DNA of 30,815 bases, from NCBI GenBank assembly GCA_964564675.1, contig CAZMBI010000021.1, forward strand, positions 1 through 30,815, read 5' to 3'. This document shows positions 1 to 7,277 of the stretch, piece by piece. Under the pieces are notes generated by a model. That model ran no database searches. It was not told where the DNA came from and saw nothing but the letters and a program-made list of their open reading frames with translations. Made by a program: the position numbers and the translations under genes. Positions within the stretch are counted from its first letter, which is position 1. Every line of letters starts with the position of its first letter. Origin of the DNA: CAZMBI01 sp964564675 (GTDB taxonomy: Bacteria > Pseudomonadota > Alphaproteobacteria > Rickettsiales > UBA3002).

Positions 1-33
1 CGAAATAACCCGAGCAAAACGTTTCATACTCAT
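1..33 (-). CDS. Possible 5' end of a gene leaving the window
   Basis: Reading leftward from an ATG at 33, with a second in-frame ATG at 27, gives eleven open codons (MSMKRFARVIS) before the window edge. The short basic start followed by hydrophobic residues would suit a signal peptide or membrane anchor. No convincing ribosome binding site is visible, and eleven codons are too few to identify anything. The gene would lie downstream of the histidine kinase on the same strand. Confidence 0.25.
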   Translation of the reverse strand, partial: MSMKRFARVIS

Positions 34-109
34 AGGCGTTGCTTGCAGTGTCTTCTATATTTTTTTTGCAGCTGTCATTTAGGATAGAGGCTAACAGGCC
101 ACGCCCGAC

Positions 110-1801
110 CTATGCGCAGACGCCGGGGGTCTGGCGGGCAGCCAGCCAGTGGGCGAGCGTGGCGGCCAGCTCGTCCTGGCGGACCGGTTTACTCAGGAAA
201 TCATCCATTCCCGCCTGCAGGCACTCGCCACGGTTCTCGCTTAAGGCGTTTGCGGTCAGGGCAATAATCAGCGGCTGCGGGCCGGCGGTTTCCCTGCGCA
301 GGGCGTGGGTGACAGCATAGCCGTCCATTTTAGGCATGTGGCAATCCATCAGAATGATGTCGTAATGGTTTGAGCGGGCCATTGCCAGCGCTTCTTCGCC
401 ATCCTGCGCAATGGTAGGCACGCAGCCAAGCTTGAGCAATATCTGGTGCAGCACCATTTGGTTGACGACATTATCTTCGGCGATAAGCACCTGTTTGTTT
501 TGCAGGATATCGGCAGCGCCTGCGCTCTGGCTGCTTTCCGCCGCCGCCTGCGGCGTCTCCTGCGCGATGGGCAGGCGCATTTCCACCCAGAAGGTGGAGC
601 CTTGCTCGGGCACGCTGTGCACGCCGAGGGTGCCGCCGAGCATGGTCACCAGATGGCGGCAGATCGATAACCCCAGCCCTGTGCCGCCATATTCGCGCGT
701 GGTATCGATCTCTGCCTGAATGAAATCCTCAAAGATTTTCTGCTGCAGCGCAGCATTAATCCCGATACCGGTATCTTCCACCTCAAAGCGCAGCATGGCG
801 GCCTGATCGTTTTGCTGCAGGCAGCGCACGCGCAGGCATACATGCCCCTCATGGGTAAATTTGATGGCATTACTTGCCAGATTCAACAGAATCTGACGGA
901 TACGTAACGGATCGCTGATAACATAATGCGGTATATCACCCGGACAATCGAGCCTGAGCTCCAATGCCTTTTCGATGGTTCTGGGTTTCAGTAAGGTGAT
1001 CAGTTCCTGCAAACAGTGGGGGAGGTCGAAAGCGGTTGCTTCCAGGGACAGCTGATCGGCTTCGATTTTGGAGATATCGAGAATGTCATTGATGATTTCC
1101 AGCAGTAACTCCCCGGAACGCAGGATGGTATCCGTGTAATGGGCCTGCTCGTCGCTGAGCTCGGTTTGCTGGAGTAAACTGGCCGAGCCGATCACCCCAT
1201 TCATCGGGGTGCGTATTTCATGGCTCATATTAGTCAGGAAAATCGACTTGGAACGGGATTGTTCGGCCAGTTCCAGATTGGCACGGTGGAGTTCAATTTC
1301 ATCGACCACGATACGTGCGAGCGATGTAAGCAGGGCGAATTCATTGTCGGTCAGGCCGTCTCGCGGTTTGCTGTCAATGGCGCACAATGTGCCCAGATAC
1401 TGCCCATCTGGCGCTCGCAGCGGCATACCGGCGTAAAACCGGATATGCGGCGCGCCGGTGACCAGCGGATTGCCGCGGAAACGCGCATCCTGTGTCGTGT
1501 CGGGCACGATCAACGGCTTACCATGATATATCGCATGCGCGCAAAACGCCATATCGCGCGGGGTTTCGCTGGCATCAGTGCCATAAGCGGATTTAAACCA
1601 TTGCCGGCATTCATCCACCAGCGAGACCAGCGAAATCTCCGTATTCAGCTGGCGGGCGACTAATTGGGTGATATTATCGAACTGGTCGCTTGCGGTGGTG
1701 TCTAGAATGCGATAATAGCGCAGGCTGGCCAGACGCTCCGGCTCATTGGCTGCAAGCGGCGCGGCCTGCCAACCCTCTCCTAAATGCACGTTTTCTGGCA
1801 T
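110..1801 (-). CDS. GAF-domain hybrid sensor histidine kinase with C-terminal receiver
   Basis: This is a soluble hybrid two-component kinase with no membrane segment. Numbering from the ATG at 1801, a GAF domain covers about residues 20-165. A HisKA domain follows with MSHEIRTP, giving phosphoacceptor His194. The HATPase has N-box Asn311, DTGIG at 343-347 and GGTGLGL at 372-378. The receiver spans about 435-555 with acidic pair Glu442/Asp443, phosphoacceptor Asp486, Thr516 and Lys538. All residues needed for autophosphorylation and phosphotransfer are present. I prefer the start at 1801 because AAAGG lies 6 nt upstream; an in-frame ATG at 1828 would add nine residues and lacks a ribosome site. 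The GAF resembles the N-terminal sensor type found in many hybrid kinases of unknown ligand. No response regulator or Hpt gene is adjacent, so its target is unknown. Confidence 0.9.
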   Translation of the reverse strand: MPENVHLGEGWQAAPLAANEPERLASLRYYRILDTTASDQFDNITQLVARQLNTEISLVSLVDECRQWFKSAYGTDASETPRDMAFCAHAIYHGKPLIVPDTTQDARFRGNPLVTGAPHIRFYAGMPLRAPDGQYLGTLCAIDSKPRDGLTDNEFALLTSLARIVVDEIELHRANLELAEQSRSKSIFLTNMSHEIRTPMNGVIGSASLLQQTELSDEQAHYTDTILRSGELLLEIINDILDISKIEADQLSLEATAFDLPHCLQELITLLKPRTIEKALELRLDCPGDIPHYVISDPLRIRQILLNLASNAIKFTHEGHVCLRVRCLQQNDQAAMLRFEVEDTGIGINAALQQKIFEDFIQAEIDTTREYGGTGLGLSICRHLVTMLGGTLGVHSVPEQGSTFWVEMRLPIAQETPQAAAESSQSAGAADILQNKQVLIAEDNVVNQMVLHQILLKLGCVPTIAQDGEEALAMARSNHYDIILMDCHMPKMDGYAVTHALRRETAGPQPLIIALTANALSENRGECLQAGMDDFLSKPVRQDELAATLAHWLAARQTPGVCA

Positions 1802-1886
1802 ATCGAGCCTTTCCCTTTTTTCCGTCATAACAGGAAAAGGTTAATAAATTATAACGGCCCGCTGACCGGCCTTGTGGCGTCATTTG

Positions 1887-2133
1887 GATGTGACCAACGC
1901 CAAAGCCATCGTAGTGGCCAGTGACACGCCGAAAGCCAGTTAGGAAATCGCGCGTATTGTCAAACAGTCCTGGCCGCCCGTACCGGTGATCGCGCGCGCG
2001 GCGTATAAACGCACCTCGCAGCAGTGTGCAGCCCGCGCAGCGCCTGCTCAGGCGCCTAGGCGTACCCGAGGAGCAGACTACGCGCACGACGCTTGAGCGC
2101 GCGCTCACGCAGGAGGCCGGGCCGATGAAATGA
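1887..2133 (+). pseudogene. Decayed fragment of a KefB/KefC-type RCK (TrkA-N) domain
   Basis: Reading + from 1887 gives DVTNAKAIVVASDTPKAS, a TAG stop, then EIARIVKQSWPPVPVIARA. In a second frame, from about 2038 to the TGA at 2131-2133, it gives AQRLLRRLGVPEEQTTRTT followed by LERALTQEAG. Joined, these match the order of the NAD-binding RCK domain of glutathione-gated K+/H+ antiporters as I remember it: AKAIVVA-D-P-AS, then VIARA-D, then an L-x-x-LGV segment and a RET-type segment. The internal stop, the frameshift and the absence of the membrane part mark a dead remnant. It fills most of the gap between the kinase and mgtE. The match is from memory of the family, not from a search. Confidence 0.6.
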
Positions 2134-2220
2134 TGGCTTGCCTTGTCAGCGGCGTCCGAATCGGGTAAAAGCATAACACTTCCTATTCCCTAACTATCAG
2201 GCAGCGGAGCGCTTCTCATT

Positions 2221-3567
2221 ATGTCTATCCCACAGACCGATACCGAGACGCTCGGCCATATGAAAGCGGCGCTGGAACACAGCGACATCGACACCGCCTA
2301 TGCGCTGTTCAATACGCTGCATGCTGCGGATAAAGCGGAAATTTTAAACAGCCTGCACTATGAGCACCGGCTGGAGCTCATCGCCATGATGGGCGATGCC
2401 TTCGATTACGAGATTCTGCCCGAGCTGACACCGGAAGTGGCCGCCGAGATTCTGGCGCTTTTAGGGATTGACCGCAGCGCGGAAGCGCTTACGCGGCTGG
2501 AAACCGACGATGCCGTCGCGGTGATCGAGGATCTGCCGGAAGAAAACCAGCAGAGCTTACTGGAGGCGGTCCCTGATGAACTGCGCAGCGACCTGCAGGA
2601 AGGGCTGACCTATCCGGAAGAATCCGCTGGGCGCCTGATGAGGAAAAAGCTCGTCTGTGTGCCCGAATTCTGGAGCGTGGGCGATGCCATCGACTATCTG
2701 CGCTCGCATGCCGATCCGCCCGAGAATTTTTATGTGGTCTATGTGGTTGACCCGCGCTTTCACCCGGTGGGCTATGTCCCGCTGGGGCGCATCATGCGCA
2801 ATAAACGTGATGTCAAAATCAGCGATATCGCGAATTTTGGGACGTATAGTGTGCAAACCGATACCGATCAGGAAGACGTGGCGCATCTGTTTACCAAATA
2901 CGGGCTGGTGGAAGCGCCCGTGGCTAATCGCCAGGGCCGGCTGGTGGGCACTATTACGGTGGATGATGTGGTACATGTCATTCATGAGGAAGAAGAAGAA
3001 GATTATCTGCGCGCAGGCGGGGTGATGTCGCAGGACATTCAGGCCGGCGTCTCCGAGACGGTGAAGCAGCGCTTCAGCTGGCTGTTCGTGAATTTGCTTA
3101 CCGCCGTGCTCGCTTCGGTGGTGATTGCGCTGTATGCCGGCACGATCGAGCAGATCGTGGCGCTGGCCGTGTTGATGCCGATTGTCGCCTCCATGGGCGG
3201 CAATGCCGGGATTCAGTCGGTCACGGTGGTGGTGCGCGCACTGGCGACACGGCAGTTGCGGCCGGGTAATTTATTAGTCACCGTGCGTAAGGAACTGCTG
3301 ATCGGTTTTGTTAACGGCCTCGGTCTGGCGCTGGTGATGGGTGCCGGGGCGTGGCTGTGGTATCGCGATATGCAGCTGGCGATCGTCTTTTCGGCGGCCA
3401 CTGTGATTGCGCTGACGACAGCAGGTGTGACCGGCGCTGCGATTCCCATTGTATTAAACCGCTTTAAGGTTGATCCGGCGGTCTCCTCGGGCATATTCCT
3501 GACGACCTTTACCGACGTGATCGGGTTTTTAGCCTTTTTAGGTTTGGCCACGTGGTGGTTGCTGTAG
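2221..3567 (+). CDS. mgtE: Magnesium transporter MgtE
   Basis: At 448 residues this has the normal length and architecture of MgtE, the inner-membrane Mg2+ channel/transporter gated by cytosolic Mg2+. An N-terminal MgtE_N helical superhelix (about 15-130) ends in the EESAGRLM segment. Two CBS domains follow (about 135-255), with a typical LVGTITVDDVV in the second. An acidic linker (HEEEEEDYLRAGGV) leads into the membrane domain, about 285-448, with five predicted helices. The pore signature MPIVASMGGNAGIQS is centred on Pro320 and the GGN at about 326-328. It stands alone between the RCK remnant and the end of the oppositely oriented eda. No Mg2+ riboswitch is evident upstream. Confidence 0.93.
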   Translation: MSIPQTDTETLGHMKAALEHSDIDTAYALFNTLHAADKAEILNSLHYEHRLELIAMMGDAFDYEILPELTPEVAAEILALLGIDRSAEALTRLETDDAVAVIEDLPEENQQSLLEAVPDELRSDLQEGLTYPEESAGRLMRKKLVCVPEFWSVGDAIDYLRSHADPPENFYVVYVVDPRFHPVGYVPLGRIMRNKRDVKISDIANFGTYSVQTDTDQEDVAHLFTKYGLVEAPVANRQGRLVGTITVDDVVHVIHEEEEEDYLRAGGVMSQDIQAGVSETVKQRFSWLFVNLLTAVLASVVIALYAGTIEQIVALAVLMPIVASMGGNAGIQSVTVVVRALATRQLRPGNLLVTVRKELLIGFVNGLGLALVMGAGAWLWYRDMQLAIVFSAATVIALTTAGVTGAAIPIVLNRFKVDPAVSSGIFLTTFTDVIGFLAFLGLATWWLL

Positions 3568-3670
3568 CTGAAGCCTTGCCGCGGCGCGACACCCAGTTTC
3601 CTTCCGGCTCGCTGGTCCCTTCAGGCTGCGGATTAAGAAGGGGCGGCAATATGCCGGATTGTGAAATGCC

Positions 3671-4300
3671 CTAAGCCACCACCGTTACGCTGTCTTTCGC
3701 AATCTGTGTTATTTTCGGCCAGTCGCGCGCGGCGATGGCATCCGCCGGGCTCAGCCACGAACCGCCGACGCAGCACACGTTGGGCAGGCCGAGATAGTCG
3801 GCGATGTTAGCCTGTGAGACCCCGCCGGTGGGGCAGAACTGCACTTGCGGAAACACGCCGGCATATTGTCTGAGCATAGCCGCACCGCCGAAACTGCCGG
3901 CGGGGAAGAATTTAAGGAAAGCATGGCCGTAGGCCAGCGCCTGCACAATCTCCGAGGGTGTCACCACGCCCGGTAGGTAGCTCAATTGTGCGTCACGCGC
4001 GGCCTCCAGCAGGGCCGGCGTGGCGCCGGGGCTGACGAAAAAGCTCGCGCCCGCATCACGGCAGTGTTGCAACGCCTCGGTCGTGGTGATGGTGCCAGCC
4101 CCCAGCGCGATGTCGAGCCCTGCGCTGGCAACCGCTTGAATGGCGGCAAGCCCCGCGTCGCTGCGCAGGGTGATCTCGATGGCGCGGATGCCGCCTTCCA
4201 GCAGGGCCTCGGCCAGCGGCACGGCGTCATCGGGATGCTCCAGCGTCACCACCGGGATGATGGGTGCGGAAGCGATGCGGGTGAGGAGAGTATCTGGCAT
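3671..4300 (-). CDS. eda: 2-dehydro-3-deoxyphosphogluconate (KDPG) aldolase
   Basis: Eda catalyses the last Entner-Doudoroff step, splitting KDPG into pyruvate and glyceraldehyde-3-phosphate through a Schiff base. Numbering from the ATG at 4300 (209 aa), the catalytic residues are recognisable: Glu42 and Arg46 in IEITLRS, and the Schiff-base Lys130 in FLKFFPA. They correspond to E45, R49 and K133 of the E. coli enzyme. GAGT (67-70), SPGATP and PTGGV phosphate-binding stretches are also present. The start at 4300 is favoured because AAAGG sits 9 nt upstream. The in-frame ATG at 4309 abuts that same AAAGG and so would lack spacing. It is the last gene of the zwf-pgl-edd-glk-eda cluster, behind an inverted repeat that separates it from glk. 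Confidence 0.95.
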   Translation of the reverse strand: MPDTLLTRIASAPIIPVVTLEHPDDAVPLAEALLEGGIRAIEITLRSDAGLAAIQAVASAGLDIALGAGTITTTEALQHCRDAGASFFVSPGATPALLEAARDAQLSYLPGVVTPSEIVQALAYGHAFLKFFPAGSFGGAAMLRQYAGVFPQVQFCPTGGVSQANIADYLGLPNVCCVGGSWLSPADAIAARDWPKITQIAKDSVTVVA

Positions 4301-4322
4301 AATGATCATCCTTTACAGTAAC

Positions 4323-4391
4323 GGGAATGGGGAATTGGGCGCGGGAGATAGTGAGAAACTATCCACTCCCTATGCCCCATTCCCCATTGCC
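4323..4391. repeat. Imperfect inverted repeat between glk and eda
   Basis: The arm AATGGGGAAT (4326-4335) pairs with ATTCCCCATT (4378-4387). Imperfect pairing continues inward through GGGC/GCCC and GGGAG/CTCCC, with the loop around 4352-4360. The right arm lies inside the 3' end of glk and encodes its last residues. The structure could act as an attenuator or RNA-stability hairpin between glk and eda. It has no U-tract, so it is not a clear terminator, and it may be a copy of a dispersed repeat. Confidence 0.55.
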
Positions 4392-5341
4392 TGATTGAGT
4401 ATCACCCCCGCGCCATGCAGCGCCACTTCGCTGTGCGAACGCAGCGAATAGGTGGGGATTTTCCTAACATAATCGGTGAAGCGGCCTTTATCTTCAAACC
4501 GCTCGCGGAAAGGGCCGTCGGTGAACAGATGCTCCAGCTGCGGGGCGATGCCGCCGCCGATATAGATACCGCCGAACGCGCCCAGGGTGAGCGCATGATC
4601 GCCGGCGAAGGCACCGAGCATGCCGCAGAATACATCAATCGTGCGGTGGCATGCGCCGCAGCGATCGGCCAACGCTAGCCGGGTGATGTCCTCGGCGCTG
4701 AGTGCTTCCGTCAGCGATTGATCGTTAATCTCGGCCAGCGCGCGATGTAAAAATGGCAGGCCCTGACCGCTTAAAATGCGCTCGGCCGAGACGAACCCGT
4801 ATATTTTTTGGGCGTAGCGCAGCAGCTCGATTTCAAGCTCGTTGCCGGGCTTGAGGCCGACCTGTCCGCCTTCGCCCTGAATCGGCACCCAAGCACTGCC
4901 GGACCATAACAGCCCGGAAACGCCAAGCCCGGTGCCGGGACCGAGCACCCCGATCGGCTGCCGAGCTTGCGGCACGCCTGCGCCAATTTGATGTATGGCG
5001 CCGGAATCGCGCATCTGCGGCACGGCCATGGCCAGTGCCGTGAAATCATTGGTCACCAATAGGTGCTTGAAGCCGAATTCGGCTTTCAGCGCGCGGATAG
5101 AAAACGACCAGTCATTATTGGTCAGCGTGATGTTATCACTTAAAATGGGGGACGCGACCGCAATACAGGCGGCAGCTGGCTGACTCTCGGTTAGGTTCAG
5201 GTAATGGCGGATAACGGCAGGCAGTCCGGTATGTTCCCGGTTAGGAAATTTGTTGCGCCGCAGCAGCTCGGTCTTACCCGGTTCCACCAGTGCAAACCGC
5301 GAATTGGTCCCGCCGATATCACCAACCAGATATTGCATCAT
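4370..5341 (-). CDS. glk: Glucokinase (Glk family)
   Basis: This ATP-dependent glucokinase produces glucose-6-phosphate, the substrate of Zwf encoded upstream. The 323 residues fit the bacterial Glk family rather than ROK kinases. Visible motifs are the N-terminal phosphate-binding GDIGGTNSRFALV, VTNDFTALA, the glycine-rich GVLGPGTGLGVSGL, GEGGQVG, the FVSAERILSGQGL segment and the C-terminal GGIYIGGGIAP. Two ATGs occur back to back (5341 and 5338). A short AGG lies 4 nt before the first and 7 nt before the second, so the start is uncertain by one codon. It lies 53 bp after edd on the same strand. The last residues, GNGA, fall inside the inverted repeat at 4323-4391 and may be a repeat-derived tail. 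Confidence 0.94.
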   Translation of the reverse strand: MMQYLVGDIGGTNSRFALVEPGKTELLRRNKFPNREHTGLPAVIRHYLNLTESQPAAACIAVASPILSDNITLTNNDWSFSIRALKAEFGFKHLLVTNDFTALAMAVPQMRDSGAIHQIGAGVPQARQPIGVLGPGTGLGVSGLLWSGSAWVPIQGEGGQVGLKPGNELEIELLRYAQKIYGFVSAERILSGQGLPFLHRALAEINDQSLTEALSAEDITRLALADRCGACHRTIDVFCGMLGAFAGDHALTLGAFGGIYIGGGIAPQLEHLFTDGPFRERFEDKGRFTDYVRKIPTYSLRSHSEVALHGAGVILNQAMGNGA

Positions 5342-5394
5342 GTTACCTGTAAGTCGTCAGCGCGTGGCTGTCAGCTTTTTGTTTCAGCCAACGG

Positions 5395-7248
5395 CTAATC
5401 ATTAGTCGCAGCCCATCCCGCCAGTGCGAACGACGCGCCTTGTTCCGCCGGGGTGACAAGCTGGCGCACGCCGACAAACAAATCGCGGCCGGTGCCGTGA
5501 TTGTTGCGGGTGGTATCATAAGCTTGCGGCGTGCGTGCTTCCCATTCGGCGGCATCCACCTGTGCTTCCAGCACCCCGGCATGGGCATCGATCACGATGA
5601 TATCGCCGTCGCGTACTTTGGCCAGGGCGCCGCCATGCAGGCATTCGGGCGAGACATGTATGGCGGCGGGCACTTTGCCCGACGCGCCGGACATGCGGCC
5701 ATCAGTCACCAGCGCCACTTTTTGTCCCAGCTTTTGCAGCACGCCCAGCGGAGGCGTCAGCTTATGCAGTTCGGGCATGCCGTTGGCAGCCGGTCCCTGA
5801 TAAAGCACCACGGCGACGAGATCGCCCGTCAGCTCGCCACGGTCAAACGCCGCTTGCAGTTCGTGCTGGCTGAAAAAAACCCGTGCCGGGGCCTCAATGC
5901 GCATCTGCTCTTCGCTGAGTGCCGAAACCTTGAGCACAGCTCGGCCCAGGTTGCCTTCCATCAGCTTCATGCCGCCATGGCGCAGAAACGGGTTGGCGAT
6001 GGAGGCGAGCACTTTGTCATCGCCGCTTTGGGCCGGCCCGTCGCGCCATTCTACTTCATTCTCCGTCTCCCGGGAGGAGGAGGCAAAGAACGGCTCCTTA
6101 GTGTAATCGACCATGCCTTCGCCGACGATGGTTCTGACGTCGTCATGCAGCAGCCCGGCATCGCGCAACTGGCGGGTAAGAAAGGCCATGCCGCCGGCGG
6201 CGTGGAAATGGTTCACATCCGCTTCGCCGTTGGGGTAGAGGCGGCACATCAATGGTACGACGTCGGAGAGTTCAGCGAAATCGGTCCAGTCAATGATGAT
6301 GCCGGCGGCGCGGGCAATGGCCACAATATGGATAGTATGGTTAGTGGAACCGCCGGTCGCGTGCAGGCCGATAATCCCGTTGACGATGGCGCGCTCATCA
6401 AGCACATCACACAGCGGGTGTAATGCACCAGCCAGCCGGGTGTTGGCAATGGTGCGCGCGACGGCGGCGCGGGTCAGCGCCTCACGTAGCGGAGTGCCGG
6501 GATTGACAAAAGACGAGCCGGGTAGTTGCAGTCCCATCAGTTCCATCATCATCTGGTTGGTATTGGCCGTGCCATAAAAGGTGCAGGTGCCCGGCGCATG
6601 ATAGGAGTTGGCTTCCGCTTCCAGCAGGGCCTCGCGGTCCACCTCGCCCTTGGCGAACAATTCCCGGATATGCGCCTTTTCCTTGTTGGGAATGCCGGAG
6701 GGCATCGGCCCGCCGGGTATGAACACAATCGGCAGATGGCCGAACTGCAGCGAGCCCATCAGCAGGCCCGGAATGATCTTATCGCAGATGCCAAGGCATA
6801 CCGCGCCGTCAAACATATTATGCGACAAGGCGACTGCGGTGGACATGGCGATCACGTCGCGGCTGAACAGCGACAGCTCCATCCCCGGCTGGCCCTGGGT
6901 GACGCCGTCGCACATGGCGGGTGTGCCGCCGGCGAACTGGGCGACGCCACCGGCCTGATCGGCGGCATCTTTGATAATCGGCGGATACTCGCCATATGGC
7001 TGATGTGCCGAGAGCATGTCGTTATAGGCCGAGACGATGGCGATATTGGGCTTTTGCATGGCGCGCAGGTCATCTTTGTGGTGCTGCGCGCAGGCGGCGA
7101 ATCCGTGCGCCAGATTGCCGCAAGACAATGAGGAGCGCGTCGGTCCGTCACGCATGGCCTGACGCATGCGTTCCAGATACGCCTCGCGCGTGGGCTTGCT
7201 GCGCTCGATGATCCGGTTGGTCACAGTGCTAATGGTTGGGTGGGTCAT
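5395..7248 (-). CDS. edd: Phosphogluconate dehydratase
   Basis: Edd dehydrates 6-phosphogluconate to KDPG using a [4Fe-4S] cluster. It belongs to the IlvD/Edd family, and 617 aa is the usual Edd length. Three cysteines sit in the family's cluster-ligand contexts: Cys113 in AMCDGVTQGQPGMELS, Cys155 in GICDKIIPG and Cys222 in GTCTFYGTANTNQ. The C-terminal VTDGRMSGASGKVPAAIHVSPE motif is intact. The Edd-specific N-terminus and the flanking glk, eda, pgl and zwf genes argue for Edd rather than dihydroxy-acid dehydratase. A GAGAGG lies 11 nt before the ATG, and the gap to pgl is only 29 bp, consistent with one transcript. Confidence 0.95.
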   Translation of the reverse strand: MTHPTISTVTNRIIERSKPTREAYLERMRQAMRDGPTRSSLSCGNLAHGFAACAQHHKDDLRAMQKPNIAIVSAYNDMLSAHQPYGEYPPIIKDAADQAGGVAQFAGGTPAMCDGVTQGQPGMELSLFSRDVIAMSTAVALSHNMFDGAVCLGICDKIIPGLLMGSLQFGHLPIVFIPGGPMPSGIPNKEKAHIRELFAKGEVDREALLEAEANSYHAPGTCTFYGTANTNQMMMELMGLQLPGSSFVNPGTPLREALTRAAVARTIANTRLAGALHPLCDVLDERAIVNGIIGLHATGGSTNHTIHIVAIARAAGIIIDWTDFAELSDVVPLMCRLYPNGEADVNHFHAAGGMAFLTRQLRDAGLLHDDVRTIVGEGMVDYTKEPFFASSSRETENEVEWRDGPAQSGDDKVLASIANPFLRHGGMKLMEGNLGRAVLKVSALSEEQMRIEAPARVFFSQHELQAAFDRGELTGDLVAVVLYQGPAANGMPELHKLTPPLGVLQKLGQKVALVTDGRMSGASGKVPAAIHVSPECLHGGALAKVRDGDIIVIDAHAGVLEAQVDAAEWEARTPQAYDTTRNNHGTGRDLFVGVRQLVTPAEQGASFALAGWAATND

Positions 7249-7277
7249 AGTCGCATCATCCTCTCATTACGGCCTCG

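Noticed and set aside
1743..2174. Minus-strand open frame of 143 codons upstream of the kinase
   Set aside because: Composition is unlike a protein. The same bases on the plus strand carry the RCK remnant, which explains the open frame better.
5440..6423. Plus-strand open frame of 327 codons inside edd
   Set aside because: It is antisense to a complete, motif-rich edd; His/Ala/Arg-rich with no recognisable domain.
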